Assembly (NCBI RefSeq): GCF_029024625.1
Contig: NZ_CP118953.1
Coordinates: 2,170,001-2,234,000, forward strand
Direction of reading: 5' to 3'
Source: Staphylococcus chromogenes
Lineage (GTDB): Bacteria; Bacillota; Bacilli; Staphylococcales; Staphylococcaceae
DNA: 64,000 nucleotides
The notes under the pieces are model-generated. The model was not told the origin of the DNA, did not search any database, and saw nothing but the letters and a program-made list of their open reading frames with translations. How positions within the stretch are numbered: the stretch's first letter is position 1; each line of letters opens with the position of its first letter. Below, in pieces: positions 28,639 to 38,035 of this stretch. Position numbers and translations under genes: made by a program.

Positions 28639-29850
28639 TTATGAAACTCGTGTTGACTCGGTTTTATCGATAAATCGTGCGCGGCGTTCTATACAAAAGA
28701 GGGTTGTTGTCAGTAGCATGATCCCACAAATGAAGTACATGACTGCATAGTTTGTAAGGTCGGCAATCGGACCCATTAACGCGGAACCTAAGGAAACTCC
28801 TAAATCCGCTGTTGCAATAAATAAACCGAGCAACATGTTGCGTCCATATTTAGGCAGTTTGAAACTTAAGAATGAGGTCAGTGTGGGATAAATCAAGGCT
28901 TGGGCAATTCCAATTAATACGGCACTCACATAGAGGACAAGTGACCCAATCGTGTGCCCTACTGCAATACCCAATACTGCAAGTGTGAGTAAACTCATCA
29001 CTTTTACCATAAATCCTACATGCCAACGTCCGTCAGAAGGAATATACTGTCGCAAGTAAAATCGTGCTAAAACGACGGTAATCGCTTGAATCGCAAGGAA
29101 AAGTCCCGCGTGGCCAACACCGTATGTCTGCGTATATAATACGATGAATGTTGCGACGGCACCAAACCCAATAGACGCCACTAACATAACTAATCCTGCT
29201 TTAAATAAAAATTCGTTTTTGAAAAATTGTAAAAAAACGGAGACAGGACCATAAGGAAGCGTCTCTTTCTTTTGGGGTTGAGGCTCATCCTGAACGTTTG
29301 TGTCTAACGTTGCGCTAAAACCAAATACCCCTGTCGTCACTGCAATGATAATCATCGCAACAGCAAAATAACTCATGTTATCCATTTGCCAGATACCCAC
29401 TGCAATAAGCGGTCCGATGACCCCTGGTATGTATGAAAATAGCGAATACAAGGAAATCCCTTGCGCACGGTCTTCCTCAGGGAGGGCGTCAATGATTCCA
29501 ATTTGTAAAGCCATAGAGAAAAAGGCCGTACAGACCCCTTGCATTACCCGGGAAATAAAGTAACCTTCTAACCCCGTAAAGCCATACATGATGAGGGCAA
29601 TGCCGTTAATCACTAGGATGAGTCTTAAAATTTTGATAGGTCCGATGTTCGCAATCACATGGCCTGCCCACGGACGAAAGAGCATAGCTGTTAACATGTA
29701 GGCCCCCATGACGATACCAATCGTTGTATTCGTCGCGCCAAAGTCATGCCCCTTTAACGGGATCATCACATTAAGGATTGCATTTGCACTAAAGAAAAAT
29801 AGCGCTAATATATAAAGCCTTAAAAAAGGCCAAGCAAGCGCGCCTTTCAT
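28639..29850 (-). CDS. cntE: Staphylopine exporter, MFS family
   Basis: A 403-residue, twelve-helix major facilitator protein that exports the metallophore staphylopine. Charged loop AMLFRPWAGHVIANIGPIK between helices 2 and 3 is the MFS motif-A region. It is the last gene of the complete cnt operon, 14 bases after cntF, the same position as in S. aureus, which makes the assignment firmer than sequence alone. A start ATG follows a GAGGCGACG site. Export must be balanced with synthesis because intracellular staphylopine is harmful in S. aureus mutants. Confidence 0.92.
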   Translation of the reverse strand: MKGALAWPFLRLYILALFFFSANAILNVMIPLKGHDFGATNTTIGIVMGAYMLTAMLFRPWAGHVIANIGPIKILRLILVINGIALIMYGFTGLEGYFISRVMQGVCTAFFSMALQIGIIDALPEEDRAQGISLYSLFSYIPGVIGPLIAVGIWQMDNMSYFAVAMIIIAVTTGVFGFSATLDTNVQDEPQPQKKETLPYGPVSVFLQFFKNEFLFKAGLVMLVASIGFGAVATFIVLYTQTYGVGHAGLFLAIQAITVVLARFYLRQYIPSDGRWHVGFMVKVMSLLTLAVLGIAVGHTIGSLVLYVSAVLIGIAQALIYPTLTSFLSFKLPKYGRNMLLGLFIATADLGVSLGSALMGPIADLTNYAVMYFICGIMLLTTTLFCIERRARFIDKTESTRVS

Positions 29851-29864
29851 TACGTCGCCTCCTA

Positions 29865-30602
29865 TTATATAAGTTGTTTTTCAAGCAACGCCCGCGTATA
29901 TTCGTGTTGTGCTTCATGAATGCGGTGTTTGGATAACGTTTCTTGGACCTCACCTTCTTTGAAAATCAGTAAACGGTCACATAAATACGTGGCTGCTTGA
30001 ATATCATGGGTAATGAAAATATAACTGAGCTGATATTCTTCTCGTAAACAAACTAATAAATCTAATATTTGCGTTTGGATAGACATATCCAACGCACTAA
30101 TCGCTTCATCTAGTACCAAATAATCTGGTTTTGTGCTAATGGCCCGGGCAATCGCTACACGTTGTGCTTCTCCACCAGACATCATTTGAGGATAACGTTT
30201 GAGAAAACTTTCATCGAGTCCGACCTCTTCAAGTAAACGAATCATTTCCTCTTGGCGTGCTTCTGCTGATAAATTCAATTGTTTGAGTGGCTCTTTCAAA
30301 ATTTGTTCTACATTAAAGTATGGATGTAATGACGATTTGTAATTTTGAAAAACCGCACTCATTTGTCCTTGTCGCACGTCCCGTCGACAAACACATTGAC
30401 CGTTAATTTCGACACGTCCATGATTCGGTTTTTCAATGCCAAGAATCATGCGACCAAGCGTGGATTTTCCGCTGCCACTTTCACCAATGATGCCAATACT
30501 TTCTCCTTTAGCACATGAGAAACTGACTCCTTTCACCACTTCTCGGTATCGACGCAAGCCTTTATCACGATAAGATTTTTTCACATCTTGAACACTTAGC
30601 AT
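29865..30602 (-). CDS. cntF: Staphylopine-metal ABC importer, ATPase
   Basis: A 245-residue ATPase of the Opp/Nik-type importer. Walker [12 protein letters not shown] (about 37-47), signature MSGGEAQRVAIARA, Walker B YLVLDEAIS and the switch His in FITHD are intact. It pairs with CntD to energise the CntBC permease. Its ATG overlaps the cntD stop by several bases. It is shorter than OppF-type proteins because the C-terminal extension is reduced. Confidence 0.92.
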   Translation of the reverse strand: MLSVQDVKKSYRDKGLRRYREVVKGVSFSCAKGESIGIIGESGSGKSTLGRMILGIEKPNHGRVEINGQCVCRRDVRQGQMSAVFQNYKSSLHPYFNVEQILKEPLKQLNLSAEARQEEMIRLLEEVGLDESFLKRYPQMMSGGEAQRVAIARAISTKPDYLVLDEAISALDMSIQTQILDLLVCLREEYQLSYIFITHDIQAATYLCDRLLIFKEGEVQETLSKHRIHEAQHEYTRALLEKQLI

Positions 30603-31414
30603 GGACGGTCATCCCTCACTTTTTCAAAATACGACGTCAATTTTTGACGGGCATTCACAAGATATTGTGTATACGCATGTTGCGGGTGGTCTAAAACGTC
30701 TTTTACCGGTCCATACTCAATCACATCGCCATTTTTCATTACGAGCACATCATCCGCAATATGTTTAACGACCGCTAAATCATGTGAGATGAAAATCATG
30801 GCACACCCGACCGCTTCTTTAATATGTTGAAATTCTTTTAACACTTCATATTGGGTAATAACATCTAGCGCCGTTGTCGGTTCATCTGCAATAATCAACT
30901 CCGGCTTTAATGCAAGCGCCATCACAATCATCAAACGTTGTAACATCCCTCCTGAAAGTTCATGAGGATACGCTTGCATAATCCGCTTGAAATCATGCAA
31001 CCCCAGCATATCAAAATATTTTTTCAGTAAGGCTTGTTGCTCTGCTTTTTGCGTAATATGATGACTTTTTAATATCTTACGCATCTGATAACCAAGCGTA
31101 AATGATGGATTGAAGGCCGTTCCGCCTTGTTGCATAATCATCGCAATCTCTTGACCACGGATGCGCCGTAATTGTGCTTCAGTTTGGTCTAATAAAGAAA
31201 TGTCGTTAAAATGCGCTTTACCATTCATATGAATGTTCGATTCATTCAATCCGAGCAGGGCTTTACACGTAATAGATTTGCCGCTGCCACTTTCACCGAT
31301 AATCGCCAGTATTCTACCTTTTTCCAATGTGAATGAACAGTGATGCACAAGCACCTGGTTCGTATGGCCATCGATGAGCGTTAATTTTTGGACATCTAAA
31401 ATCGGTGAACTCAT
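30596..31414 (-). CDS. cntD: Staphylopine-metal ABC importer, ATPase
   Basis: A 272-residue ATPase, partner of CntF. Walker [16 protein letters not shown] (about 36-50), signature [16 protein letters not shown], Walker [13 protein letters not shown] and FISHDLAVV are present. The C-terminal part resembles the OppD/DppD type, with [18 protein letters not shown]. The ATG overlaps the cntC stop (ATGA), so translation is coupled along the operon. Confidence 0.92.
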   Translation of the reverse strand: MSSPILDVQKLTLIDGHTNQVLVHHCSFTLEKGRILAIIGESGSGKSITCKALLGLNESNIHMNGKAHFNDISLLDQTEAQLRRIRGQEIAMIMQQGGTAFNPSFTLGYQMRKILKSHHITQKAEQQALLKKYFDMLGLHDFKRIMQAYPHELSGGMLQRLMIVMALALKPELIIADEPTTALDVITQYEVLKEFQHIKEAVGCAMIFISHDLAVVKHIADDVLVMKNGDVIEYGPVKDVLDHPQHAYTQYLVNARQKLTSYFEKVRDDRPC

Positions 31415-32277
31415 GACATCACTCCTCTTTTCACACGTTGTTTTACTTGTTGTTTCGATAGCTTTGGATCAACCGCAATTTGAATGGCATCTGATAAGAA
31501 ATTAAAAGCAAGGACAATCACAATAATGGCTATTCCAGGCGCAAACATCAGCTCTGGATGACTGAACATCACTTTGCGGGCCTCATTCATCATCATGCCC
31601 CATTCCGCAGTGGGCGCTTTTACACCTAACCCTAAAAATGAGAAACCTGAAATTTGTAAAATCATCGACACCATTGAACTTGAAGAGATAACGGCAATAT
31701 CCGCTATGGTGAGCGGTAAAATATGCGTCACAATAATGCGTGTATGCGATAAACCAATGGCACGCGCAAATTTTACGTCATCAGAGTCACGATACTGCAT
31801 GACACTTGTTCTAATGATGCGACAAAACCATGCCCAACGCGTAATGATAAATGCGACGAAAATACTTTTTAAACCAATACCGAGGACGCCAATTAAAGCG
31901 AGCGTCATCACATATGTCGGAAATGACAACATAATATCACAAGCACGCATTAAACAAGTATCCACCCACTTGCCAAAGTATCCTGCGATAAAACCTAGCA
32001 CCATACCGATGAAAACGGCACAAAGGAGTGCAGCAAGTACTAACATTAGACTTGGGCGAATCGCATAAATCAGACGGGTTAAGATGTCTCGCCCTAAATG
32101 ATCCGTCCCTAGCCAATGCGCAAGGGACATCCCTGCAAATTTATTTTGAATGTCGACAGCAGTAGGCGTATAGGGCGTTACAAAAGGCGCACAAATGCCT
32201 AATACGAGATACAAGCCAATCACAAAGAGCGCGAATTTTGCGCCGCGATCTTGCCATAAACGTTGAAGGACTATCAT
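31411..32277 (-). CDS. cntC: Staphylopine-metal ABC importer, permease
   Basis: A 288-residue permease of the OppC/NikC type with six membrane segments. The EAA loop is visible as FARAIGLSHTRIIVTHILPLT (about 165-185), and GTDHLGRDILTRLIY near residue 57 is the typical periplasmic-side signature. It forms the membrane channel with CntB. The ATG follows GGAGGGCGGTTAA directly after the cntB stop. Confidence 0.93.
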   Translation of the reverse strand: MIVLQRLWQDRGAKFALFVIGLYLVLGICAPFVTPYTPTAVDIQNKFAGMSLAHWLGTDHLGRDILTRLIYAIRPSLMLVLAALLCAVFIGMVLGFIAGYFGKWVDTCLMRACDIMLSFPTYVMTLALIGVLGIGLKSIFVAFIITRWAWFCRIIRTSVMQYRDSDDVKFARAIGLSHTRIIVTHILPLTIADIAVISSSSMVSMILQISGFSFLGLGVKAPTAEWGMMMNEARKVMFSHPELMFAPGIAIIVIVLAFNFLSDAIQIAVDPKLSKQQVKQRVKRGVMS

Positions 32278-33210
32278 TTAACCGCCCTCCCTTAACTTAG
32301 GATTGAGCCACATATTAATGATATCTGCCAACGTATTCAATAAGATGAATAAGACAGAAATGATTAAGACGTAAGCTTGAATGATCGGAAAATCTTGTTC
32401 CATCACGGCCTTGACGCTCAGTTGTCCCATGCCTGGCCAAGCAAAGATATTTTCAATCACGACAGAGCCTCCCAAAATAATGGGAATCGACATACAAAAG
32501 ATAGAGACCACCACTTGCATCGCATTACGAATGACTTGGAGGACAATCGTTGGAAAGCCAACCCCCATCGCACGTGCATACAACACATAATCTTGATCAA
32601 GTTGTTGAATCATTGCGCTTCTCACATTTCTAAAATAAATGCCAATGTAACCGAGAGAAATCGTTAATACCGGTAATACATAACTTTCTGGACCAGTTAA
32701 ACCTGAGGTCGGCAATAAGTTCATACGCACAGAGACGTAAATAATTAACATCGCCGCTAACCAGTAAGACGGAATCGCTGTTAATACAAACGCCACGCTA
32801 CGTGTGACACGGTCAAACCATGTCCCACGTAACAAGGCAGTGAGTGTCCCAAGCAAGAGAGACATCGTAATAATCACTGCACTTGAAACGAGCGTCAGTT
32901 TCAGCGTATTGAAGAATGCAGGCCACACACGTGTGCTCACTTCGTCACCCGTCACAAAACTTTGTCCAAATTTGAACTGTAACGCGTCTTTTAGCCATTC
33001 CCAATATTGCACGAGAAAAGGGTCATTCAGACCATACTTCGCTCGTGTTTCCTCAATAAGGCTTTGTGTAATATTCGGCACTTCTTGCGCATGTAAAATA
33101 ACAACGGCTGGATCTTCATTGGATAGCCTAGTTAAAGCAAATGTAAGAAAACTGATGATAAGGAGCAAAGGCAGGGTCAGTAATAACCGTTTAACGATAC
33201 TGTATCCCAT
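32278..33210 (-). CDS. cntB: Staphylopine-metal ABC importer, permease
   Basis: A 310-residue permease of the OppB/NikB type, with six membrane segments. The N-terminal TM is followed by the family-typical LNDPFLVQYWEWLKDALQF loop, and the EAA region reads YARAMGVGFPTIVLQVIRNA. The ATG at 33210 has a weak AGGGATGTGA site, 12 bases after cntA. With CntC it makes the channel for staphylopine-bound Ni, Co, Zn, Cu or Fe. Confidence 0.93.
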   Translation of the reverse strand: MGYSIVKRLLLTLPLLLIISFLTFALTRLSNEDPAVVILHAQEVPNITQSLIEETRAKYGLNDPFLVQYWEWLKDALQFKFGQSFVTGDEVSTRVWPAFFNTLKLTLVSSAVIITMSLLLGTLTALLRGTWFDRVTRSVAFVLTAIPSYWLAAMLIIYVSVRMNLLPTSGLTGPESYVLPVLTISLGYIGIYFRNVRSAMIQQLDQDYVLYARAMGVGFPTIVLQVIRNAMQVVVSIFCMSIPIILGGSVVIENIFAWPGMGQLSVKAVMEQDFPIIQAYVLIISVLFILLNTLADIINMWLNPKLREGG

Positions 33211-33222
33211 GGTGTCACATCC

Positions 33223-34821
33223 CTATTTGTAATCCATTTGTTCAAATGGTAATTCGTATTGTGATTGTTTAAATGTAATGCCTTTTAAATCTTTAGGTGC
33301 AATAACCGTCATTTTCCCGTGTGAAATTGGGATAAAAATGGCTTCGTCGTGCACTGTCGTTAAAATGTCATGATACTTTTTATCTTGTTCTTTCGCATCT
33401 TGCGTTTTTAATGCGTCATCAATGTTTTGGTATAACGCTTCTTTATTGTCGATACCTGATGTGGCAGATTTATATCCAGTGTCTGCTTTAAACGCTGAAA
33501 TTGTGCTTTGTGGGTCATATTGTAAGCCCCATGTTTGGTTGAATAATAAATCATAATCTCCTGATGTACGGCGTTCTGCAATTTTGTCTGAAGTTTCACC
33601 CACAATGTGTAATTTCATGCCAATTTCTTCTGCTTTCGCTTGGATAAATTCAGCTTCTTGTTTTTGAGAATTCGAGTTGTTGTCGTAATATAATTTCATT
33701 TCTAACTTTTGACCGTCTTTTTGACGCAACTCCCCTTTTTTCTCTTGTTTCCAACCGGCTTCATCTAAAGTTTTAGCCGCTTTGTTTAAATCAAATTGAC
33801 GTTCAGGTAAATCGATATCTGCGTGAGGCACGTTTTTAGAGAACAACGTCTGTGCTGGTTTTTCTGTTTTATCTAAAATTTTATCTGAGATGCTCTTTTG
33901 ATCCACACTTTGCCATAACGCTAAACGCACCGCTTTGTCTTGGGCTGGGCTGTCTTTTTTCCCAGAGTTCGCAACAATCATTTTTGTATTCATCGGTTGG
34001 CTGCGTTTTAATGCGTAATCACCTGAATCTGTAAGTTGTTTTACCGCTTCATTATCAATATTGTCTGCACCGCGGTCATCCGTAAACGCAAAGTTGACTT
34101 CCCCTTTTTGTAACGCTAAGAAAGAAGTTTCGCCTGCTGGTAATACTTTTGCGACAATACTTTTCAGTTTAGGCGTACCACCCCAATAGTCCTCATTACG
34201 TTCGAATGTCGCACTTTCATCTTTTTGATGATCTTTTAATTTGTATGGACCTGTACCACTGAACGTTTTCAATCCCTCTTTCGTCCCGCCATTTTTAAAT
34301 GCTTTTGGAGAAACAAACACATAAGGTCGTGTCATCGCAAGCTCTTCTAACGTCGCGTTGTAAGGTTCTTTTAATGTTAAGACAAAAGTATGGTCATCTT
34401 TGACTTCCGTTTTATCGATAATCGTTGATAATTTAATCCATGAATGAAGTGACTTGTTTGCTTGAACTGCGTCAAAGTTCTTTTTCACTGCTTCTGCGTT
34501 AAAGGGTGTGCCATCATGGAATTTAACTCCTTCACGTAAATGGAACGTGTACGTTTTACCATCTTCAGAGACCTCCCATGACTTTGCGAGCAGAGGTTGA
34601 ATGCCTTTTTGTGTATTATCTACTAATGATTCGTACACCATGCCTTGTGCTGACATCGATCCACCGTAGACGTGGGGGTTCATATCCCCAATGTCTTTAG
34701 AAGTGGCGTACGTAATATTTTTGTCTTCCTTCTTTTGTTCAAGTGCCTTCGTATTGCCACAAGCGGCTAATACCACGAGTGTCGTTAATGCTAAAATAAA
34801 CCATTTGAATGTCTGTTTCAT
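33223..34821 (-). CDS. cntA: Staphylopine-metal substrate-binding lipoprotein
   Basis: A 532-residue extracellular solute-binding protein of the SBP family 5 (Opp/Nik type). The lipobox LAAC places the acylated Cys at residue 21, so it is anchored outside the membrane. The family start YATSKDIGDMNPHVYGGSM and DGKTYTFHLREGVKFHDGTP are clear. It delivers metal-staphylopine to CntBC. The ATG has AAAGGAA upstream; the gene lies 29 bases after cntM and could have an additional weak promoter, though I do not see one. Confidence 0.94.
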   Translation of the reverse strand: MKQTFKWFILALTTLVVLAACGNTKALEQKKEDKNITYATSKDIGDMNPHVYGGSMSAQGMVYESLVDNTQKGIQPLLAKSWEVSEDGKTYTFHLREGVKFHDGTPFNAEAVKKNFDAVQANKSLHSWIKLSTIIDKTEVKDDHTFVLTLKEPYNATLEELAMTRPYVFVSPKAFKNGGTKEGLKTFSGTGPYKLKDHQKDESATFERNEDYWGGTPKLKSIVAKVLPAGETSFLALQKGEVNFAFTDDRGADNIDNEAVKQLTDSGDYALKRSQPMNTKMIVANSGKKDSPAQDKAVRLALWQSVDQKSISDKILDKTEKPAQTLFSKNVPHADIDLPERQFDLNKAAKTLDEAGWKQEKKGELRQKDGQKLEMKLYYDNNSNSQKQEAEFIQAKAEEIGMKLHIVGETSDKIAERRTSGDYDLLFNQTWGLQYDPQSTISAFKADTGYKSATSGIDNKEALYQNIDDALKTQDAKEQDKKYHDILTTVHDEAIFIPISHGKMTVIAPKDLKGITFKQSQYELPFEQMDYK

Positions 34822-34850
34822 GCTCTTATTCCTTTCATTCCATTTTTTAC

Positions 34851-36143
34851 TCAGTGTGCGTTTAGCCCTTGTTGAATACAGGTCATATCGTCTTCAAACG
34901 CTTGTGGAAAAAATTGCTGTGATTTCTTTAAATGCGGTTGTTCGGAGTTAAACTGTTGAAGCGCTGTTTCATAGCGACTGAGTAAAACATCAATCATCGG
35001 TGTTTCAATATTGAGTGTGCGGCCGAGGCCTTGTATGATTTTTGTTCGGTAATAATCTTCATACGGCATGCGTGGTATTTCCCATATACCTGCTTGGTTT
35101 TGACTAATTTTCCGGAAAGGGACGGCAGAAAAATCATCATAAAAACCTTGCACGTCCGGTGTAGAAAAAGGATCAATCAATATTCCCGTATAACGTACAT
35201 ACAATAAATACTCTTGCTCAATGGCAGGAAGTGATTCAAATTGTGCAATACGTGACGTATCCATCGTTTCAGGACGTAAGGGGTAGTTTTCTTCCACCAT
35301 AAAGCGCAATAAATTCAACGGTTGAACATCCATTGCTTGTAAAATGGCGGAAATCTCTTGCCACATCTCTCTCATTTCATGAATCAAATCCATCGTAATT
35401 GGGCCTTCTGGATATAACTTGTAAACGTAAAAAGGCACCTTTGTTCCGTAAAATATCGCCTGTAACGCATGTGTGTTCATAAAAAGTGCTGGATGCACAT
35501 ATAACGAACTGTTGCGTGATTCAGCCTCGATAGCATCCGACACACACGTAATCGGCAAATCAATTTGTGCGAAAAGTTGCGCTAAACACGTCATCCATGC
35601 TGACGACGCCTGTGAAGAACCAAGATACAAATGTTTCTTTAATCCCATCGTCATCACTTCATGCGGGTGATCCGCATTCGTCACTCGTGTATCACCTAAA
35701 TACGTCGAACAACTTATGACTTCCACATTCGGTTGTATAGTCTGAAGCGCGGCGCGTACAATTAAGTTCGAGCCCATCGTCGGTGACACGAGCAATACAC
35801 TTTCAACCTGTTGTAACACGCTATCAGGCAATTGTCGTAATGTAGCGGTGTAGGCATCAGCAGTACACGCTAACACGAGCAAATCAAATGTCCCCTCAAC
35901 CGCCTCATACGATGGGAAAACGTTACTTGGGGTCATTTCACCGGTCAATTTGAGGTGTTGCTCATTTTGAACCGTTGCTTTAACATATCCTGCCTGACGC
36001 ACTGCATCGACAAATTGTTTTGAACGCATAGAGACGTGGCTCCGACTGACAAAGGCCACTTCAGCTTGAAGATAGCGATGAAAAAGTACCCCTAACTGTA
36101 CTGCCACAGGGCCTGTCCCCATGATTAAAATACGCGTCTTCAT
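34851..36143 (-). CDS. cntM: Staphylopine dehydrogenase
   Basis: A 430-residue opine dehydrogenase that reductively joins the CntL product with pyruvate to finish staphylopine. The N-terminal Rossmann motif ILIMGTGPVAVQLGVLFHR (residues 5-23) binds NADPH; the C-terminal helical domain carries the substrate His/Asp residues. Overlap of four bases with cntL (ATGA) supports joint translation. Assignment rests on family character plus position between cntL and cntA. Confidence 0.93.
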   Translation of the reverse strand: MKTRILIMGTGPVAVQLGVLFHRYLQAEVAFVSRSHVSMRSKQFVDAVRQAGYVKATVQNEQHLKLTGEMTPSNVFPSYEAVEGTFDLLVLACTADAYTATLRQLPDSVLQQVESVLLVSPTMGSNLIVRAALQTIQPNVEVISCSTYLGDTRVTNADHPHEVMTMGLKKHLYLGSSQASSAWMTCLAQLFAQIDLPITCVSDAIEAESRNSSLYVHPALFMNTHALQAIFYGTKVPFYVYKLYPEGPITMDLIHEMREMWQEISAILQAMDVQPLNLLRFMVEENYPLRPETMDTSRIAQFESLPAIEQEYLLYVRYTGILIDPFSTPDVQGFYDDFSAVPFRKISQNQAGIWEIPRMPYEDYYRTKIIQGLGRTLNIETPMIDVLLSRYETALQQFNSEQPHLKKSQQFFPQAFEDDMTCIQQGLNAH

Positions 36144-36967
36144 GCGCCCACACCTTTCACTACATCTGCTTTTTGATATAAGGCAATATCGAAAATTTGA
36201 TTTGGCTGAATGACTTCATCGACACACACCCATTGATGTGCGTTTGTCTCTCGCTTCGGATAATTAAAAATCGATTTTAAGTCATTGCCATAACGCATTG
36301 ACACTACAGTCTCTGGACCTGTGAGTGCATACAGTTGTGCTAAAATATCGTATTTCACTGGGACGGTCGAGCTAAAAATGACGTGCGTCACTTCTTGAAT
36401 TTGTGGCAGTTGATCGACCGTCGCCTGATACAATTCGATCGAGGCTTGCGGCGCTAAATCGGCCACAATTTGACGGCCATATTCAATCGCTTCTGCATCA
36501 ATATCAATACCAATCACTTTAGCCCCCGTTTCTTTCGCTATTTGAATGGGGGTCATCGGAAATGCACCGGAGCCGACTAACAAGACCGTATCATTCGCAG
36601 TGATAGCGAATTGACCAAATTCTTCCTGAATACAATGTTCAATGTTTTGAAAATACGTCGTTTCAGTCGCTTCGCCTAAAATGTGACGTTTCGCACGTAA
36701 AACTTCCATTAATTTCACACATTTGGCTGTAATATCGGCAAGGGCTGGCACAATGCTTGGTGGGTGGGCTTGTGTCTGCTGCCAATCATGAAAACGCGTC
36801 GTATTGTTTTCATTTAATATGTATCGACTGAACACATCGACTTCGCGTTCAAGCTCTGAAATTGATTCAAAATTAAGGGCAACTTTTTGATAATGTGCCA
36901 CAAAATTCCGATAAAACGTTGCAAGTTCTAGTTCCATTTCTGTCTCGAGTTGGATATTTTGTGTCAT
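36140..36967 (-). CDS. cntL: D-histidine 2-aminobutanoyltransferase (nicotianamine synthase-like)
   Basis: A 275-residue SAM-using enzyme that transfers an aminobutyrate moiety onto D-histidine. The nicotianamine synthase-like core contains LLVGSGAFPMTPIQIAKETG (about 128-147) and VIGIDIDAEAIEYGR, the SAM-binding Rossmann strands. It follows cntK by nine bases and overlaps cntM. A start ATG with AGGAGAGT is well placed. Confidence 0.93.
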   Translation of the reverse strand: MTQNIQLETEMELELATFYRNFVAHYQKVALNFESISELEREVDVFSRYILNENNTTRFHDWQQTQAHPPSIVPALADITAKCVKLMEVLRAKRHILGEATETTYFQNIEHCIQEEFGQFAITANDTVLLVGSGAFPMTPIQIAKETGAKVIGIDIDAEAIEYGRQIVADLAPQASIELYQATVDQLPQIQEVTHVIFSSTVPVKYDILAQLYALTGPETVVSMRYGNDLKSIFNYPKRETNAHQWVCVDEVIQPNQIFDIALYQKADVVKGVGA

Positions 36968-36976
36968 AATACTCTC

Positions 36977-37786
36977 CTATTCTATATAAGCCATTCCCGT
37001 CGCGACGGTTTTAACGTTTCCCCTTATTGAAATGTGTATCTTCTCCTTAAGCGTTACATAGGTGCGCAATGCCCCACCCGGTTGATGTACAATGACATCC
37101 GCTTGCCCCTTTGCTTCGTGCAAGGCTTCAAATACGCCGATAGAACCTGTGCCCGAGCCACAACTTTGTTCCCAAATCACACTGCCAAGTTCAGGCACAT
37201 AAATGAGTGGATACAATTGACGTTTCGAAACGTGATACAGCAGTATCCCCACCGTTTTAAAATGATTCGGCCACACTTCAGAGGTGACGAATGCTTCCAC
37301 TTGTTGACGCATCCTTTCATCATAAATTGTTATTGGAACAACAAAATGACAATAAGAGGCATACTCAATTTTTAACGCATCGACATTTTCATCACCTAAA
37401 TGTACAGAGATCCATTCATAACTTAAAGGTGGCGGTAACGTCGCCTCATAATCCCCTAATCCATGAATCACGCAAGTCGTCGGTTCTGTCACCCCTGAAA
37501 CTTGAAGGGATAACTGACCCTCCTCGACCCACTGACGCTCTTTCAAGTAATGCAACATCGATAATGTCGCATTACCACAAAACTCATTGCCACTCATACG
37601 TAAATGGTAGAGATCGTCTCCTGATTGTGGCTTCAAAATAAAGCCCACCTGTTCACAACAAACATGTGACGTTCGCATTAACTGATTCGCAATCCTCACA
37701 TAGTCCGTGCAATCATGTTCAGAATCTACTAACACCGTCATATTTCCAGACGGATTAAATTTAGAAAAATGAACAATATCTTTCAT
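36977..37786 (-). CDS. cntK: Histidine racemase of staphylopine synthesis
   Basis: A 269-residue DapF-like two-domain racemase making D-histidine. The two catalytic cysteines are visible in SGNEFCGNATL and EQSCGSGTGS, each in one lobe. I use the ATG at 37786, with AAAGGAG upstream; a TTG one codon earlier is also open. It heads the nine-gene operon cntKLMABCDFE. Zur-like and Fur-like sites lie within about 110 bases upstream. Confidence 0.93.
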   Translation of the reverse strand: MKDIVHFSKFNPSGNMTVLVDSEHDCTDYVRIANQLMRTSHVCCEQVGFILKPQSGDDLYHLRMSGNEFCGNATLSMLHYLKERQWVEEGQLSLQVSGVTEPTTCVIHGLGDYEATLPPPLSYEWISVHLGDENVDALKIEYASYCHFVVPITIYDERMRQQVEAFVTSEVWPNHFKTVGILLYHVSKRQLYPLIYVPELGSVIWEQSCGSGTGSIGVFEALHEAKGQADVIVHQPGGALRTYVTLKEKIHISIRGNVKTVATGMAYIE

Positions 37787-37823
37787 CAACTAATCTCCTT
37801 TGAAAAGCAATTGTTCAATGTAC

Positions 37824-37844
37824 AAATCGTAATGATAACGATTT
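37824..37844. promoter_or_regulatory. Zur-type box upstream of cntK
   Basis: AAATCGT-AATGATA-ACGATTT contains TCGTAATGATAACGA, one mismatch from the Bacillus/Staphylococcus Zur consensus TCGTAATNATTACGA, and its outer arms are exact complements. It lies 38 bases before the cntK ATG, suiting zinc-dependent repression. Confidence 0.8.
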
Positions 37845-37882
37845 AAGAACATAATACTTATTTTAAATAGTTCTGTCAATAG

Positions 37883-37897
37883 TGATAATCATTATCA
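37883..37897. promoter_or_regulatory. Fur box upstream of cntK
   Basis: TGATAATCATTATCA is a perfect 7-1-7 Fur box. It is 39 bases upstream of the Zur-type site, about 97 bases before cntK, and also about 140 bases before the divergent lipoprotein gene. Confidence 0.85.
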
Positions 37898-38035
37898 ATT
37901 AAACAAATAAACGAATTTCGAATCTTTTTCTTCTATATCATGAGCAAGCTAGAAAATGTGAAAATTTGATGACACAATGTAAAGAAAACATAGTAAAATA
38001 ATGTAGAACAATATAAAAGAGCGAAGGGGATATCT

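Noticed and set aside
31574..32068. 164-codon plus-strand frame opposite cntC
   Set aside because: Long only because it is antisense to a conserved permease gene; composition follows cntC codon positions.
32804..33232. 142-codon plus-strand frame opposite cntB
   Set aside because: Antisense shadow of cntB, without a ribosome site.
37930..38030. Frame opposite the start of the first lipoprotein
   Set aside because: It is an antisense frame spanning the lipoprotein promoter and has no supporting signals.
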